From: Empedobacter stercoris
GTDB lineage: Bacteria; Bacteroidota; Bacteroidia; Flavobacteriales; Weeksellaceae
DNA length: 64,000 bases
Direction: 5' to 3'
Assembly: GCF_025244765.1 (NCBI RefSeq)
Contig: NZ_CP104209.1
Location: 496,001-560,000, forward strand
Shown one piece after another: positions 18,036-26,343 of the stretch. How positions within the stretch are numbered: position 1 is the stretch's first letter; the number at the start of each line of letters is the position of its first letter. The translations under genes and the position numbers were made by a program. Under the pieces are notes generated by a model. The model made no database searches and was not told the origin of the DNA. It saw only the letters and a list, made by a program, of their open reading frames with translations.

Positions 18036-20615
18036 TTACTTTAAAGCCTCTTTAATACGGATGATTAAATCAGCATAATGCGCTTTTGTAGACGCATCTC
18101 CATTATTCTTTTTCTTGTTTAACAAAGCTAACACGCGTTGTAATTCTGCTCTTTTATAAGTCGTCACTTCCGACACTCTTTTCATAGAAGAATAGTTGAT
18201 ATTACGTGCCATTTTTTCTTCGTCTAAATAATTACAGATAGTTGGTACTTGTAGGTTTTGGTCAATTGTAAGTCCTACTACAGTTGTTTTCTCAAATAAT
18301 TTGTTTGTTGAAACAATCAATGCATCAACATAATTTTTTTGAGTCATTCTTTCAAGAATCGTTAAGCTTGATTTTTTATCAAAAGCTGCACTTCTTACTT
18401 GATCAAATAAGTTTTCAACGGTATATATTTTTTCGTTTGATTTTAGTTCTTGGTGATTCAATTCATTTTCTAACATACGCAATAAACGATCATCTGTAAA
18501 TAAATTATAAATCAATCCATATTGCATTTCTCTTGCTAATGTATACGGCGTTTGCTCGTAAGGTCCCATTGGCGAATTTTTGATGGCATATGTTTTCTCT
18601 AAAATATCATTGAAGAATAACCACTTTGGTAAGTTAATCACGTTTTCGTTTAGATAATTCACCGCTTTACGTTGCATAGCTGCTGAAACTGGCTCGTATG
18701 CTTTTTTATCAATTCCGAAATAAGTATTGTTCAGATAAATTCCACCAACATTTGCTAAAACATGATTTGAATATAAATCCCATTGTCCGATAGTTTGGTA
18801 ATATAATTTTCCTGTATTGATATAACTTTTTCCATCTTCATACGTCCATTTCAAAATATTTTCTGAAACACGTTTTAGATTTTTCATACCATATTCACTT
18901 GCCAAAACAGCATCATTACCTAAATCTTCTGACTGAGAACGTGGATCTATAGTACTTAAATAGCTTTGTTGTTCACCATAAAAATACATGGGATCGTCTT
19001 CATGTTTTTCAATCATTTTACGAAGAGCTACTTTTTCAGTTTCTTGATTTGGGAACCAACGATATCCCCATTCGATTGCGTATTTATCATACAATCCAAT
19101 TTTTGGTGTAATCGCAGTAACGCCGTCTTCTGGTTGTGCTACATAATTATAACGCGCATAATCCATAATAGATGGTGCAGTTCCACCCATTTTATCTGTA
19201 AACTCTTTCGATCGTAAAGACTCTACTGGATAAGAAAATGAAGAACCCATATTATGTTTCAGACCAAATGTATGCCCTACTTCATGAGAAGACACAAAAC
19301 GAATTGCTTCTCCCATGTGTTCGTCACTAAATTTATTTCCTCTTGCTTTTGGATCAATTGGACCAGTTTGAATACGCATCCAATCATGCAAAGAAGTCAT
19401 TACATTGTGCCACCAAATAATATCAGCCTCTAAAATTTCTCCACTACGCGGATCAACCACTGAAGGACCCATTGCATTTGATTTTGGTGAAGCTGCATAC
19501 GTAATTACTGAATAACGAACATCATCAATATCAAAATCTTTGTCATCTGCAGTAGGTTCTTTTGCAATAATTGCATTTTTGAAACCTGCTTGCTCAAAAG
19601 CAACTTGCCAATCGTGTACACCTGCAATAATTTTTTGGCGCCATTGTTTTGGTGTTGATGGATCGATGTAATAAATGATGGGTTTCTTAGGTTCAACTAA
19701 TTCGCCTTTCAAGTACTTTTCTCTGTCCTCATCTTTTGGTTCCAAACGCCATTTTGTAATAAAGCGTTGATCTTCCATTTTGTGTTGAGCATCATTAAAA
19801 AACCAGTGTTTTTCTGTGAAATAGCCTACACGATTATCAGCTAACCTGGGTTGCATGGGAGTTGTTGAAAGCAAAACAATATTACTCGTCACACCTAAGG
19901 TAACGGCTAAATCTACCCCCCCTTCATTCACACTTGTTGTTAATTGAGATTTAACCACAATGTTTTCTGGAAACGTTTTCACATTTTCCACATATGATAG
20001 ATTTGCCTTTACCGAACCACCTAAACCTATGTTCGTTAATACATCATTAAAACTTTTTTGATTTCCATCAAAAATTTTATTTACTTTAATTGCAACAGCT
20101 GTCGAATCGTTATTTTGAGCTTCAATATCAAAAACCTCTATAATAGATTCTGAAAAATTATCTTTTACAGAAGCTGTAATGGCATCATTTTTAGGAGAAG
20201 AAACTTGTGGAACTAACGTTTTTACCCAGACTTTTTTTGCTACTTTATCATGATAAAAAGAAATTACCTTATTTTCATAATTCATTCCTTTGTTCAAGCC
20301 CGCTTCGTTTACTTCCATCGGAACTTGAGACAATTTATTGACGACTAAAAATTGACGACCAAATAAACTATCTGGAATTTCAAAATAGATGTCAGTCTTA
20401 ACTTGAATCGTATTGAATAATCCTTTCTTATAGGTTCCTTTCTTTATTAATTCATCGATTTTTTTAACTTTCGTTATAGTCGAATCCTTTTTCTCTATTT
20501 TTTCTTTATCCGTTTTTGTATCCTCTTTTTTTTGTCCGTAAACAACAGCTGAAGACATTGCCAAACTTAGATATAGCGCTAATTTATAATTCTTTCTTTC
20601 CTTATTCTGACTCAT
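18036..20615 (-). CDS. Zinc-dependent metalloprotease (DUF5117/DUF5118/DUF4953 type)
   Basis: 859 aa with an N-terminal hydrophobic export segment (ALYLSLAMSSAVVYG). It has the metzincin zinc signature HEVGHTFGLKH at 444-454 and a downstream methionine segment (APSIMDYARYN). The long N-terminal part and the C-terminal helical part match the Bacteroidetes family annotated as zinc-dependent metalloprotease. It is probably secreted to the periplasm or cell surface. It is the first gene after the kinase, upstream of SusC by 9 bp. It may trim peptides for the SusCD pair; the actual substrate is unknown. Confidence 0.93.
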   Translation of the reverse strand: MSQNKERKNYKLALYLSLAMSSAVVYGQKKEDTKTDKEKIEKKDSTITKVKKIDELIKKGTYKKGLFNTIQVKTDIYFEIPDSLFGRQFLVVNKLSQVPMEVNEAGLNKGMNYENKVISFYHDKVAKKVWVKTLVPQVSSPKNDAITASVKDNFSESIIEVFDIEAQNNDSTAVAIKVNKIFDGNQKSFNDVLTNIGLGGSVKANLSYVENVKTFPENIVVKSQLTTSVNEGGVDLAVTLGVTSNIVLLSTTPMQPRLADNRVGYFTEKHWFFNDAQHKMEDQRFITKWRLEPKDEDREKYLKGELVEPKKPIIYYIDPSTPKQWRQKIIAGVHDWQVAFEQAGFKNAIIAKEPTADDKDFDIDDVRYSVITYAASPKSNAMGPSVVDPRSGEILEADIIWWHNVMTSLHDWMRIQTGPIDPKARGNKFSDEHMGEAIRFVSSHEVGHTFGLKHNMGSSFSYPVESLRSKEFTDKMGGTAPSIMDYARYNYVAQPEDGVTAITPKIGLYDKYAIEWGYRWFPNQETEKVALRKMIEKHEDDPMYFYGEQQSYLSTIDPRSQSEDLGNDAVLASEYGMKNLKRVSENILKWTYEDGKSYINTGKLYYQTIGQWDLYSNHVLANVGGIYLNNTYFGIDKKAYEPVSAAMQRKAVNYLNENVINLPKWLFFNDILEKTYAIKNSPMGPYEQTPYTLAREMQYGLIYNLFTDDRLLRMLENELNHQELKSNEKIYTVENLFDQVRSAAFDKKSSLTILERMTQKNYVDALIVSTNKLFEKTTVVGLTIDQNLQVPTICNYLDEEKMARNINYSSMKRVSEVTTYKRAELQRVLALLNKKKNNGDASTKAHYADLIIRIKEALK

Positions 20616-20678
20616 TCAAACGTTAAATTATCATTAATTATGGCATAAACTTAATCGCAGTTTTTTGATCATAATAGT

Positions 20679-20720
20679 TTTTTGGAGTGAGTGGTTGTTT
20701 TTTTGGAGTGAGTGGTTATT
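20679..20720 (-). promoter_or_regulatory. 21-bp tandem repeat, candidate LytTR operator
   Basis: Two copies of a unit with core CCACTCACTCC (minus strand; plus-strand core at 20684-20696 and 20705-20717), exactly 21 bp apart, each followed by an A run. LytTR regulators bind pairs of direct repeats about two helical turns apart. The repeat lies about 65-105 bp upstream of the protease start codon and reaches the kinase stop codon. Assignment as an operator is inference. Confidence 0.5.
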
Positions 20721-22320
20721 TTGGTGTGATATAAGGTAAAAAACAAATAAATTCATTGTTTTCTACTTTAGTCGAAAAATTATCAACTTGATAAAAATGA
20801 TAGATTTTTTGTAAATAATTTAATCCAAACTTTTCATTCTCTAAAACTTTTGATTTTTTCTGAAAAGTATTTTTAACAAGTATTAAATCTGATTTCACTA
20901 AAATAGTTATGGTCAAAGGCTGATCTATTGTCGCAATATTGTGTTTTATTGCATTCTCTACAGCAATTTGTAAGGCCAAATACGGAATATTTTTCTCTAA
21001 ACTTTTTGCATCTTCAAGTTGCAAATCGAAAATCAATTCTTCCGAAAATCTACTTTTATGTAAATCCATATACTGCGCAATAAAATCTAATTCTTTCTTT
21101 ACTGCTACAATATTTTCCTTTGGCGGAACGATTAAATAACGGTAGATTTTAGAAAGATTCATCGTGAATTTCTTTGCATTCTCTTTGTTAATTCCGATTA
21201 ACATATAAAGTGAGTTCAGTGAATTAAAGAGAAAATGAGGGTTGATCTGATTCTTTAATTGTTGTAATTGCGTAAAGGTATTGATATTTTTAATCTTTTC
21301 GTTTTCGATTAACAACCTATTTTTTTCTTCAATAACAGCCGCTTTTTCACGATAAGCCTTTGACGTTATTTTATTGAACAACAGAAAGATAATTACAATT
21401 AAAAAAACAGTTCCTAAAAATATAAAACTGATATAAAATTTAGTTTTCTCGACTTTCTCATCAATTATGTATTTAAGATGATTCACAACAATATATCCAT
21501 CAAAATTCTTGGTGTGCAAAGGTTTTATAAATCGCTTAATTGTAGTATTCTTTATAAACTCAGATGTTGCATCATTAAGAGTATATTTATCTTGTGGAAA
21601 ATCAGTATCTAATGTACTTGTTATTGTATCTATTGGAAGAATATCTGTAAATTCAAAAATATTTTTCCCAATAAAAGCTTCATTTGGATGCGTCAAACAA
21701 ATTCCATCTTTGTTAAAAACATACATATAATTAGAAGAAGTAACATCGACATTGGTAAAGAAGTTATATAAATCATACAAATTAATTGTAGTTCCATAAT
21801 ACATATTTGCACCATTTTGCAATTGAAGTGAATCATAATTTACCCAATACAAAGTATCTTTATAATCAATCAAAAAATTATCTATAAATTGATTTTTAGA
21901 ATGATCGATTAATTCATATGTATCAAGATCTGGTTGATTAAGAATTTTCGAAAGATGTTGATAATTTATTAATTTTTCGTCTTTTGCTGCAGTATTTACA
22001 AACCAATCGTAACGAATTAATTTTCGATTCGAGTTTAATTCATTCAGAACAGAAAAATGATCTGCAACATTTGAATCATTTGTTTTTTGAACCACCCTTT
22101 TTAATACCTCTTGGTATTCTTCGATATTCTTAAACTCGAATTCAATCGCTTCATATTTCCGATGAAATCCTTTAATTACAAAATCGTCATTACTTTTTTG
22201 ACTTTCATTGTTGATTAAAAAACTTAATATAACTAGCGCTATTACGGCTATAACACTTACAATTAATGCTATAACATAAATTGATTTATTGGATAATTGA
22301 ACTTGGGAAGGGTAAGACAA
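20716..22320 (-). CDS. LytS/YehU-type sensor histidine kinase with Cache-like sensor
   Basis: 534 aa. TM1 is at about 14-36 and TM2 at about 296-315. They flank a periplasmic domain of about 260 aa with a Cache-type signature (VFNKDGICLTHPNEAFIGK, about 201-219). A short coiled segment is followed by the His_kinase domain with NPHFLFNSLNS (H362) and an ATP-binding part (ALQIAVENAIKHN, FGLNYLQKIY). It should phosphorylate a LytTR regulator; the one at 12534-13295 is the obvious partner. The start is TTG; no upstream ATG exists in frame. A TAGGTTTG box overlaps that TTG, so the true start is uncertain. Confidence 0.9.
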   Translation of the reverse strand: MSYPSQVQLSNKSIYVIALIVSVIAVIALVILSFLINNESQKSNDDFVIKGFHRKYEAIEFEFKNIEEYQEVLKRVVQKTNDSNVADHFSVLNELNSNRKLIRYDWFVNTAAKDEKLINYQHLSKILNQPDLDTYELIDHSKNQFIDNFLIDYKDTLYWVNYDSLQLQNGANMYYGTTINLYDLYNFFTNVDVTSSNYMYVFNKDGICLTHPNEAFIGKNIFEFTDILPIDTITSTLDTDFPQDKYTLNDATSEFIKNTTIKRFIKPLHTKNFDGYIVVNHLKYIIDEKVEKTKFYISFIFLGTVFLIVIIFLLFNKITSKAYREKAAVIEEKNRLLIENEKIKNINTFTQLQQLKNQINPHFLFNSLNSLYMLIGINKENAKKFTMNLSKIYRYLIVPPKENIVAVKKELDFIAQYMDLHKSRFSEELIFDLQLEDAKSLEKNIPYLALQIAVENAIKHNIATIDQPLTITILVKSDLILVKNTFQKKSKVLENEKFGLNYLQKIYHFYQVDNFSTKVENNEFICFLPYITPK

Positions 22321-22425
22321 ACCTATTTTTTTTGTAAAATTAAGCGAAGTTAGTTTATCAAAAAAATAAGAGAATAAATATCATAAAAATATAATTATCA
22401 ACTAATTGACAACATAATATATAGT

Positions 22426-22453
22426 AAATTTTCTCCCTTGCGGGAGAAAATTT
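22426..22453 (-). terminator. Terminator of the small membrane protein gene
   Basis: A 12-bp perfect stem AAATTTTCTCCC / GGGAGAAAATTT with a 4-nt loop. It overlaps the stop codon of the 52-aa gene. Confidence 0.75.
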
Positions 22454-22610
22454 AAGGTTTTCGACCTGTTATCAATCGATACAAGATTGCAATAACGGCT
22501 AATACCAATAGAATATGGATAAAACTTCCTACTGCTTCTCCAAATCCGAAATAACCAATTGCCCAAAGAATAAGTAGGATGATAGCAATTGTATAAACAA
22601 GATTTCCCAT
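22452..22610 (-). CDS. lmo0937-family small membrane protein, 52 aa
   Basis: ATG at 22608-22610, stop TAA at 22452-22454. The sequence is two hydrophobic helices around WAIGYFGFGEAVGSFIHILL, ending YRLITGRKP. This pattern (short, I/L-rich, GYFGF then a second helix and a basic tail) matches the DUF5670/lmo0937 family of tiny membrane proteins. Function is unknown; relatives are often linked to stress. It has its own terminator and lies 60 bp after the YopX-like gene on the same strand. Confidence 0.8.
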   Translation of the reverse strand: MGNLVYTIAIILLILWAIGYFGFGEAVGSFIHILLVLAVIAILYRLITGRKP

Positions 22611-22670
22611 AATTTGTGATTTTTAGATGGTTTTTATCTTTTAACTATCTAAAAACGTTCCAAAAACCAT

Positions 22671-23069
22671 TTACAAACCTTTACTAACTTCTTTTTTTGT
22701 AAACAAATGTGAAATTACTTCTAATTTATCCTTGTCGAATAGGCATAAATTATCAATATAAAATGGGGTAAAGTGAAAACTCTGTTGATCTATAATTCCA
22801 AACTCTCTTTTATTGGGTTCGTATGCAACAAAACCCGAACGTAAAAAAGGTTTACAAGAAACTTTATACAACACAATATCATTTGTAAATAATCGTCGAT
22901 TCCGTTTATCCAACACATCTATTCCGATATCAATTGTATCAAAGGGTAAAGATGTTTCATGCCAAGTAAATTCATTGTATCCCTTAAAATAGGTTACTCC
23001 ATTCATTTCTTTCGCATAACCTTCTATTTTGTTTTTATTTCGTAATCGATAATATCCGATCATTTTCAT
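22671..23069 (-). CDS. YopX-like protein
   Basis: About 132 aa. The layout (a YYRLRNK start, a segment like DIGIDVLDKRNRRLFTNDIVLYK, then a beta-rich end) resembles YopX proteins, where the usual text is DKNGKxIYEGDIV. YopX proteins are mostly phage-borne and of unknown function; no other phage genes lie nearby. The frame extends to an ATG at 23084, but a near-consensus box (CAAATTTG) sits there, so ATG at 23069 or 23063 is preferred. Confidence 0.6.
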   Translation of the reverse strand: MKMIGYYRLRNKNKIEGYAKEMNGVTYFKGYNEFTWHETSLPFDTIDIGIDVLDKRNRRLFTNDIVLYKVSCKPFLRSGFVAYEPNKREFGIIDQQSFHFTPFYIDNLCLFDKDKLEVISHLFTKKEVSKGL

Positions 23070-23158
23070 TTGGCAAATTTGCAATAAAATATTTTAAAAT
23101 AGAAACGAACAATATTAAAATAGATGATTACATTTATCATCCGAAAACAACTAACACA

Positions 23159-23692
23159 ATGTATAAGGTTTATCCGCAAAAAAGATATAACGAGACATTA
23201 GCTTTACTGAAACAGTTTGCTGCACCTACTGACAAAATCTTAGATTTAGGAATTAAAAATCCTTTTTCTGAAGTAATGCTTGAAAATGGTTTTGATGTAA
23301 AAAATACAAATGGTGATGATTTAGATTATTATTATAAAGATTTGCAAAATTATGATGCTAACTTTGTCACAGCTTTAGAAATTTTAGAGCATTTAGTTAA
23401 TCCGATGGAAGTTTTAAGAAACTTACCTGGTGATAAACTATTAGCATCTATCCCAATGCGTTTATGGTTTTCATCTGCTTATCGTAGTCAAAATGACCCA
23501 AGAGATGTACATTACCATGAATTTGAAGATTGGCAATTTGATATGTTAATGGAAAAAGCTGGATGGACAGTTATTCATCGTCACAAATGGACACATCCAT
23601 CAAATAAACTGGGAATTAGACCCTTATTAAGAAGAATTACACCAAGATATTATGCTATTTACGCAGAACGAAAAAAAGACTTTACTTTCTAA
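23159..23692 (+). CDS. SAM-dependent methyltransferase (class I-like)
   Basis: 177 aa. The motif I region is degenerate (DKILDLGIKNPFSEVML). The body contains ALEILEHLVNPMEVLRNLPGD and SIPMRLWFS, typical of the Methyltransf_11/23 group, and ends with a basic tail. Its 3' end overlaps the glycosyltransferase start by 41 bp, so the two are translationally coupled and probably modify the same glycan or lipid. The substrate is unknown. Confidence 0.75.
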   Translation: MYKVYPQKRYNETLALLKQFAAPTDKILDLGIKNPFSEVMLENGFDVKNTNGDDLDYYYKDLQNYDANFVTALEILEHLVNPMEVLRNLPGDKLLASIPMRLWFSSAYRSQNDPRDVHYHEFEDWQFDMLMEKAGWTVIHRHKWTHPSNKLGIRPLLRRITPRYYAIYAERKKDFTF

Positions 23693-24539
23693 CTACTCAA
23701 TTGTTATACCTGCACATAACGAAGAAGATTTTATTGCAATAACATTACAATCTATCGTTAATCAAACAATTTTACCGTATGAAGTAATTGTTGTGAATGA
23801 TCATTCAACCGATAAAACACAACAAATTGTAGAAGAATTTACAGCCAAGTATCCTTTTATAAAGTTAAGAAATATTCTTTCGAAAGGAGAACATCAACCA
23901 GGCAGTAAAGTCATTCAAGCATTTCTAAAAGGTTATGAACAAATTGATCCGAATTACGATATTATTGTTAAATTGGATGCAGATTTAGATATTCCAAATC
24001 ATTATTTCGAAACAATTTTACACCATTTCAATCAAGATGAAGAAGTTGCTATGGCAGGTGGTTTTGCGTACATCGAAAAAAATGGAGAATGGGTTTTAGA
24101 AAATCTAACCGATAAGGACCATATTCGCGGTGCATTTAAAGCTTATCGAAAAAAATGTTATGAAAAAATTGGAGGTTTACGTGCCCATATGGGTTGGGAC
24201 ACTGTAGATGAGTTATTGTGTAAATATTATGGTTGGAAAGTTGTGACAGACGAATCATTACATATAAAACATCTAAAACCTACTGGTGCAAGTTATAATA
24301 AATCAGCACTTTACAAACAAGGAGCAGCTTATTATGCTTTAGGTTATGGTTTTTGGATTACCACAATTGCTGGCACAAAATTGGCGTTGCGTAAAAAGAA
24401 ACCATCGTATATTCTCTATTATATGAAAGGTTTTTTTGAAGCAAAATCTAATGGAACAAAAAAAATGGTCAATCGTGAACAAGAAAAATTTATTCGAAAT
24501 TATCGTTGGTCTAAAATGAAACAAAAAATAAAAGGTTAA
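23652..24539 (+). CDS. Glycosyltransferase family 2
   Basis: 295 aa GT-A fold. YSIVIPAHNEEDFIAITLQSI lies near the start, VVNDHSTDKTQQIV follows, and the metal-binding motif DADLD is in IVKLDADLDIPNHY near residue 110. The acceptor region contains GGLRAHMGWDTVDE. The protein has no clear membrane span. The start overlaps the methyltransferase gene by 41 bp. It probably adds a sugar to a cell-envelope glycan; donor and acceptor are unknown. Confidence 0.88.
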   Translation: MLFTQNEKKTLLSNYSIVIPAHNEEDFIAITLQSIVNQTILPYEVIVVNDHSTDKTQQIVEEFTAKYPFIKLRNILSKGEHQPGSKVIQAFLKGYEQIDPNYDIIVKLDADLDIPNHYFETILHHFNQDEEVAMAGGFAYIEKNGEWVLENLTDKDHIRGAFKAYRKKCYEKIGGLRAHMGWDTVDELLCKYYGWKVVTDESLHIKHLKPTGASYNKSALYKQGAAYYALGYGFWITTIAGTKLALRKKKPSYILYYMKGFFEAKSNGTKKMVNREQEKFIRNYRWSKMKQKIKG

Positions 24540-24546
24540 AACTAAA

Positions 24547-25308
24547 ATGCGCTATTGGTTTACATATCTTCTTATCACTTTGCCTTTGATCAATTTTGCA
24601 CAAAGCAAACTGATTACTGGTTCGGTCGTGGTTGATGAAGGTAACGAATATATCTCTCCTATTTCTGGAGCTCGTGTCGAAAATATAACATCTGAAAGTA
24701 AAACTTATACAAGTTCTTCAGGTTATTATTCAATACAAGCAAATGTGGGTGATACGATTTTGTTTGAAGCTGATTTTTTAGTTCCAAGAAATTTCGTTGT
24801 GAATCAAAATATCTACGACAAAGGATTTTTACAAGCTCATTTGGATATTGAAATTATCGAATTATCAGGTGCAACTATCGGTAAAGGACCTTTGCAACCT
24901 AAATATCACAAAGACAATAAAACAGATATGTATGATAAAATGGGGCTTGATCAACGATTAAGAGATTTAGAACCTAAAAGAGATATTGCAAAATTCAAAC
25001 CGATGGATGTTTTAAATCCTGTTCGATTAATTGGTCATATGAATGGTTTTTACCGCGAACAACGTCGTGTTCGTAATTACGAAACAAAACTATCTCTTAT
25101 TCAAGAGGTTAAAAACTATTATCCAACTGAATTCTACACCAATCAATTGAATATACCTTCTTACAAAATTGAAGAATTTTTATATTATGTTAACGCACGT
25201 TATCCACTTCAAGACAAAGTTTTGAGCAGACAATTCGGAACAATTATGATTGATTTAGAATCTTATGCAAAAGAATATTTGACTGAATTAAATCAATCTA
25301 AAAACTAA
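24547..25308 (+). CDS. Secreted protein with carboxypeptidase-regulatory-like domain
   Basis: 253 aa, signal peptide (…LITLPLINFA-Q). A CarboxypepD-reg-like beta-sandwich follows (KLITGSVVVDEG … ISGARVENITS … SGYYSIQANVGDTILFEADF, about 20-80). The remaining helical part is unassigned (DMYDKMGLDQRLRDLEP…NIPSYKIEEFLYYVNAR). It starts 7 bp after the glycosyltransferase. The downstream gene at 25385 encodes a protein with the same order of segments, so the two look like tandem paralogues. Function unknown. Confidence 0.8.
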   Translation: MRYWFTYLLITLPLINFAQSKLITGSVVVDEGNEYISPISGARVENITSESKTYTSSSGYYSIQANVGDTILFEADFLVPRNFVVNQNIYDKGFLQAHLDIEIIELSGATIGKGPLQPKYHKDNKTDMYDKMGLDQRLRDLEPKRDIAKFKPMDVLNPVRLIGHMNGFYREQRRVRNYETKLSLIQEVKNYYPTEFYTNQLNIPSYKIEEFLYYVNARYPLQDKVLSRQFGTIMIDLESYAKEYLTELNQSKN

Positions 25309-25384
25309 ATATTCACAATACCATATTAAAGTTTCGCCAATAAATGTTAACACGTTAATCGCTATATTTTTTAGACTTATATTC

Positions 25385-26245
25385 GTGCAAATAATTAAAC
25401 GTAATAATACTAAACAATTGAAATCACTATTTACCATTCTAATTTTATTGTTTTCACAGTTCATTTTTGCACAAGAAAAGTGGATACAAGGAAATATTAT
25501 TATCGATGATTCTGATGATACTGCCGAAGGAATTTATGTAACGAATTTGCGTACAAACCATACTACGATTTCGAATTTCACAGGCACTTTCCTTATTCAA
25601 GCACAAGTAAATGACACCTTGAAAATACAATCTGATTGGTATGAAAATCGATTGATTATTTTAAAACCTAATCTATTTAGTAAACCCACTATTGTTGTGC
25701 ATTTGGCGGTGCAAACCATTCAATTAAACACTGCTTTTATCGGTCAAAAACTAACTGGAATTCTTGAAAAAGATGTCAAAAATGGAAAAAAACAAGATGT
25801 AGTTACAAACCTTTACAAAAGTCTTGGTGTAAATCCAGACATCAAGCCAATAAAGGATACTTCTGCTTTAAGAGCGGGTCTATTAGATGGTGATATTTCA
25901 CTAACTCGTTTGGATATTGGTCGTTTGTACGATGTGTTTACAGGAAAAGCTAAACAACGAAAAGCATTGATAGATTACGAAAGTAAATATGATAAAATCA
26001 CAAAAATAAAAAATTATTTTGGCGAAGATTATTTTATAAATGATTTAAAAATTCCGAAATTTAAAATCAGAGATTTCATAGATAACGCACTGACAAATAC
26101 TGAATCTAAAATAGAATTGAATGATGTTAATTATTTTAAATTACTTCAATTATTTAATTCATACAGCAAAATTTACCTCGACTTTTTGTACGGAAAAGTC
26201 CCTAACAACACAAAAGTTATTCAAAAAGATACCATAGATGATTAA
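25385..26245 (+). CDS. Secreted paralogue of the preceding protein
   Basis: 286 aa with a signal peptide ending FIFA-Q, then the same layout as its neighbour: KWIQGNIIIDD, VTNLRTNHTTISNFTGTFLIQAQVNDTLKIQSDW, a conserved middle (VTNLYKSLGVNPDIKPI) and KIPKFKIRDFIDN near the end. No ATG is available. GTG at 25385 gives a long basic N-region, while TTG at 25418 gives a compact signal peptide beginning MKSLFTILILLF. A box TATATTCG at 25378-25385 favours the later start. Function unknown. Confidence 0.75.
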   Translation: MQIIKRNNTKQLKSLFTILILLFSQFIFAQEKWIQGNIIIDDSDDTAEGIYVTNLRTNHTTISNFTGTFLIQAQVNDTLKIQSDWYENRLIILKPNLFSKPTIVVHLAVQTIQLNTAFIGQKLTGILEKDVKNGKKQDVVTNLYKSLGVNPDIKPIKDTSALRAGLLDGDISLTRLDIGRLYDVFTGKAKQRKALIDYESKYDKITKIKNYFGEDYFINDLKIPKFKIRDFIDNALTNTESKIELNDVNYFKLLQLFNSYSKIYLDFLYGKVPNNTKVIQKDTIDD

Positions 26246-26247
26246 AT

Positions 26248-26274
26248 AAAAGAGCTTGAAAATCAAGCTCTTTT
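26248..26274 (+). terminator. Terminator of the secreted protein pair
   Basis: A 12-bp stem AAAAGAGCTTGA / TCAAGCTCTTTT with a 3-nt loop, 3 bp after the stop codon. Confidence 0.8.
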
Positions 26275-26315
26275 ATGATTTATAAATATCATTTCAAAAT
26301 TTATTGCTTATCATG

Positions 26316-26323
26316 TACCTTTG
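26316..26323 (+). promoter_or_regulatory. -7 promoter box of the RluA-family gene
   Basis: TACCTTTG, 21 bp before the ATG at 26344. It rules out the upstream start at 26275, which also lies in the preceding terminator. Confidence 0.55.
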
Positions 26324-26343
26324 CAAGGATTTCAAAAAATAAA

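Noticed and set aside
22452-23084. Prophage remnant suggested by the YopX-like gene
   Set aside because: No integrase, structural or lysis genes nearby; the neighbours are ordinary chromosomal genes.
26275-26343. Upstream start for the RluA-family protein
   Set aside because: It lies in the preceding terminator and before the TACCTTTG promoter box.
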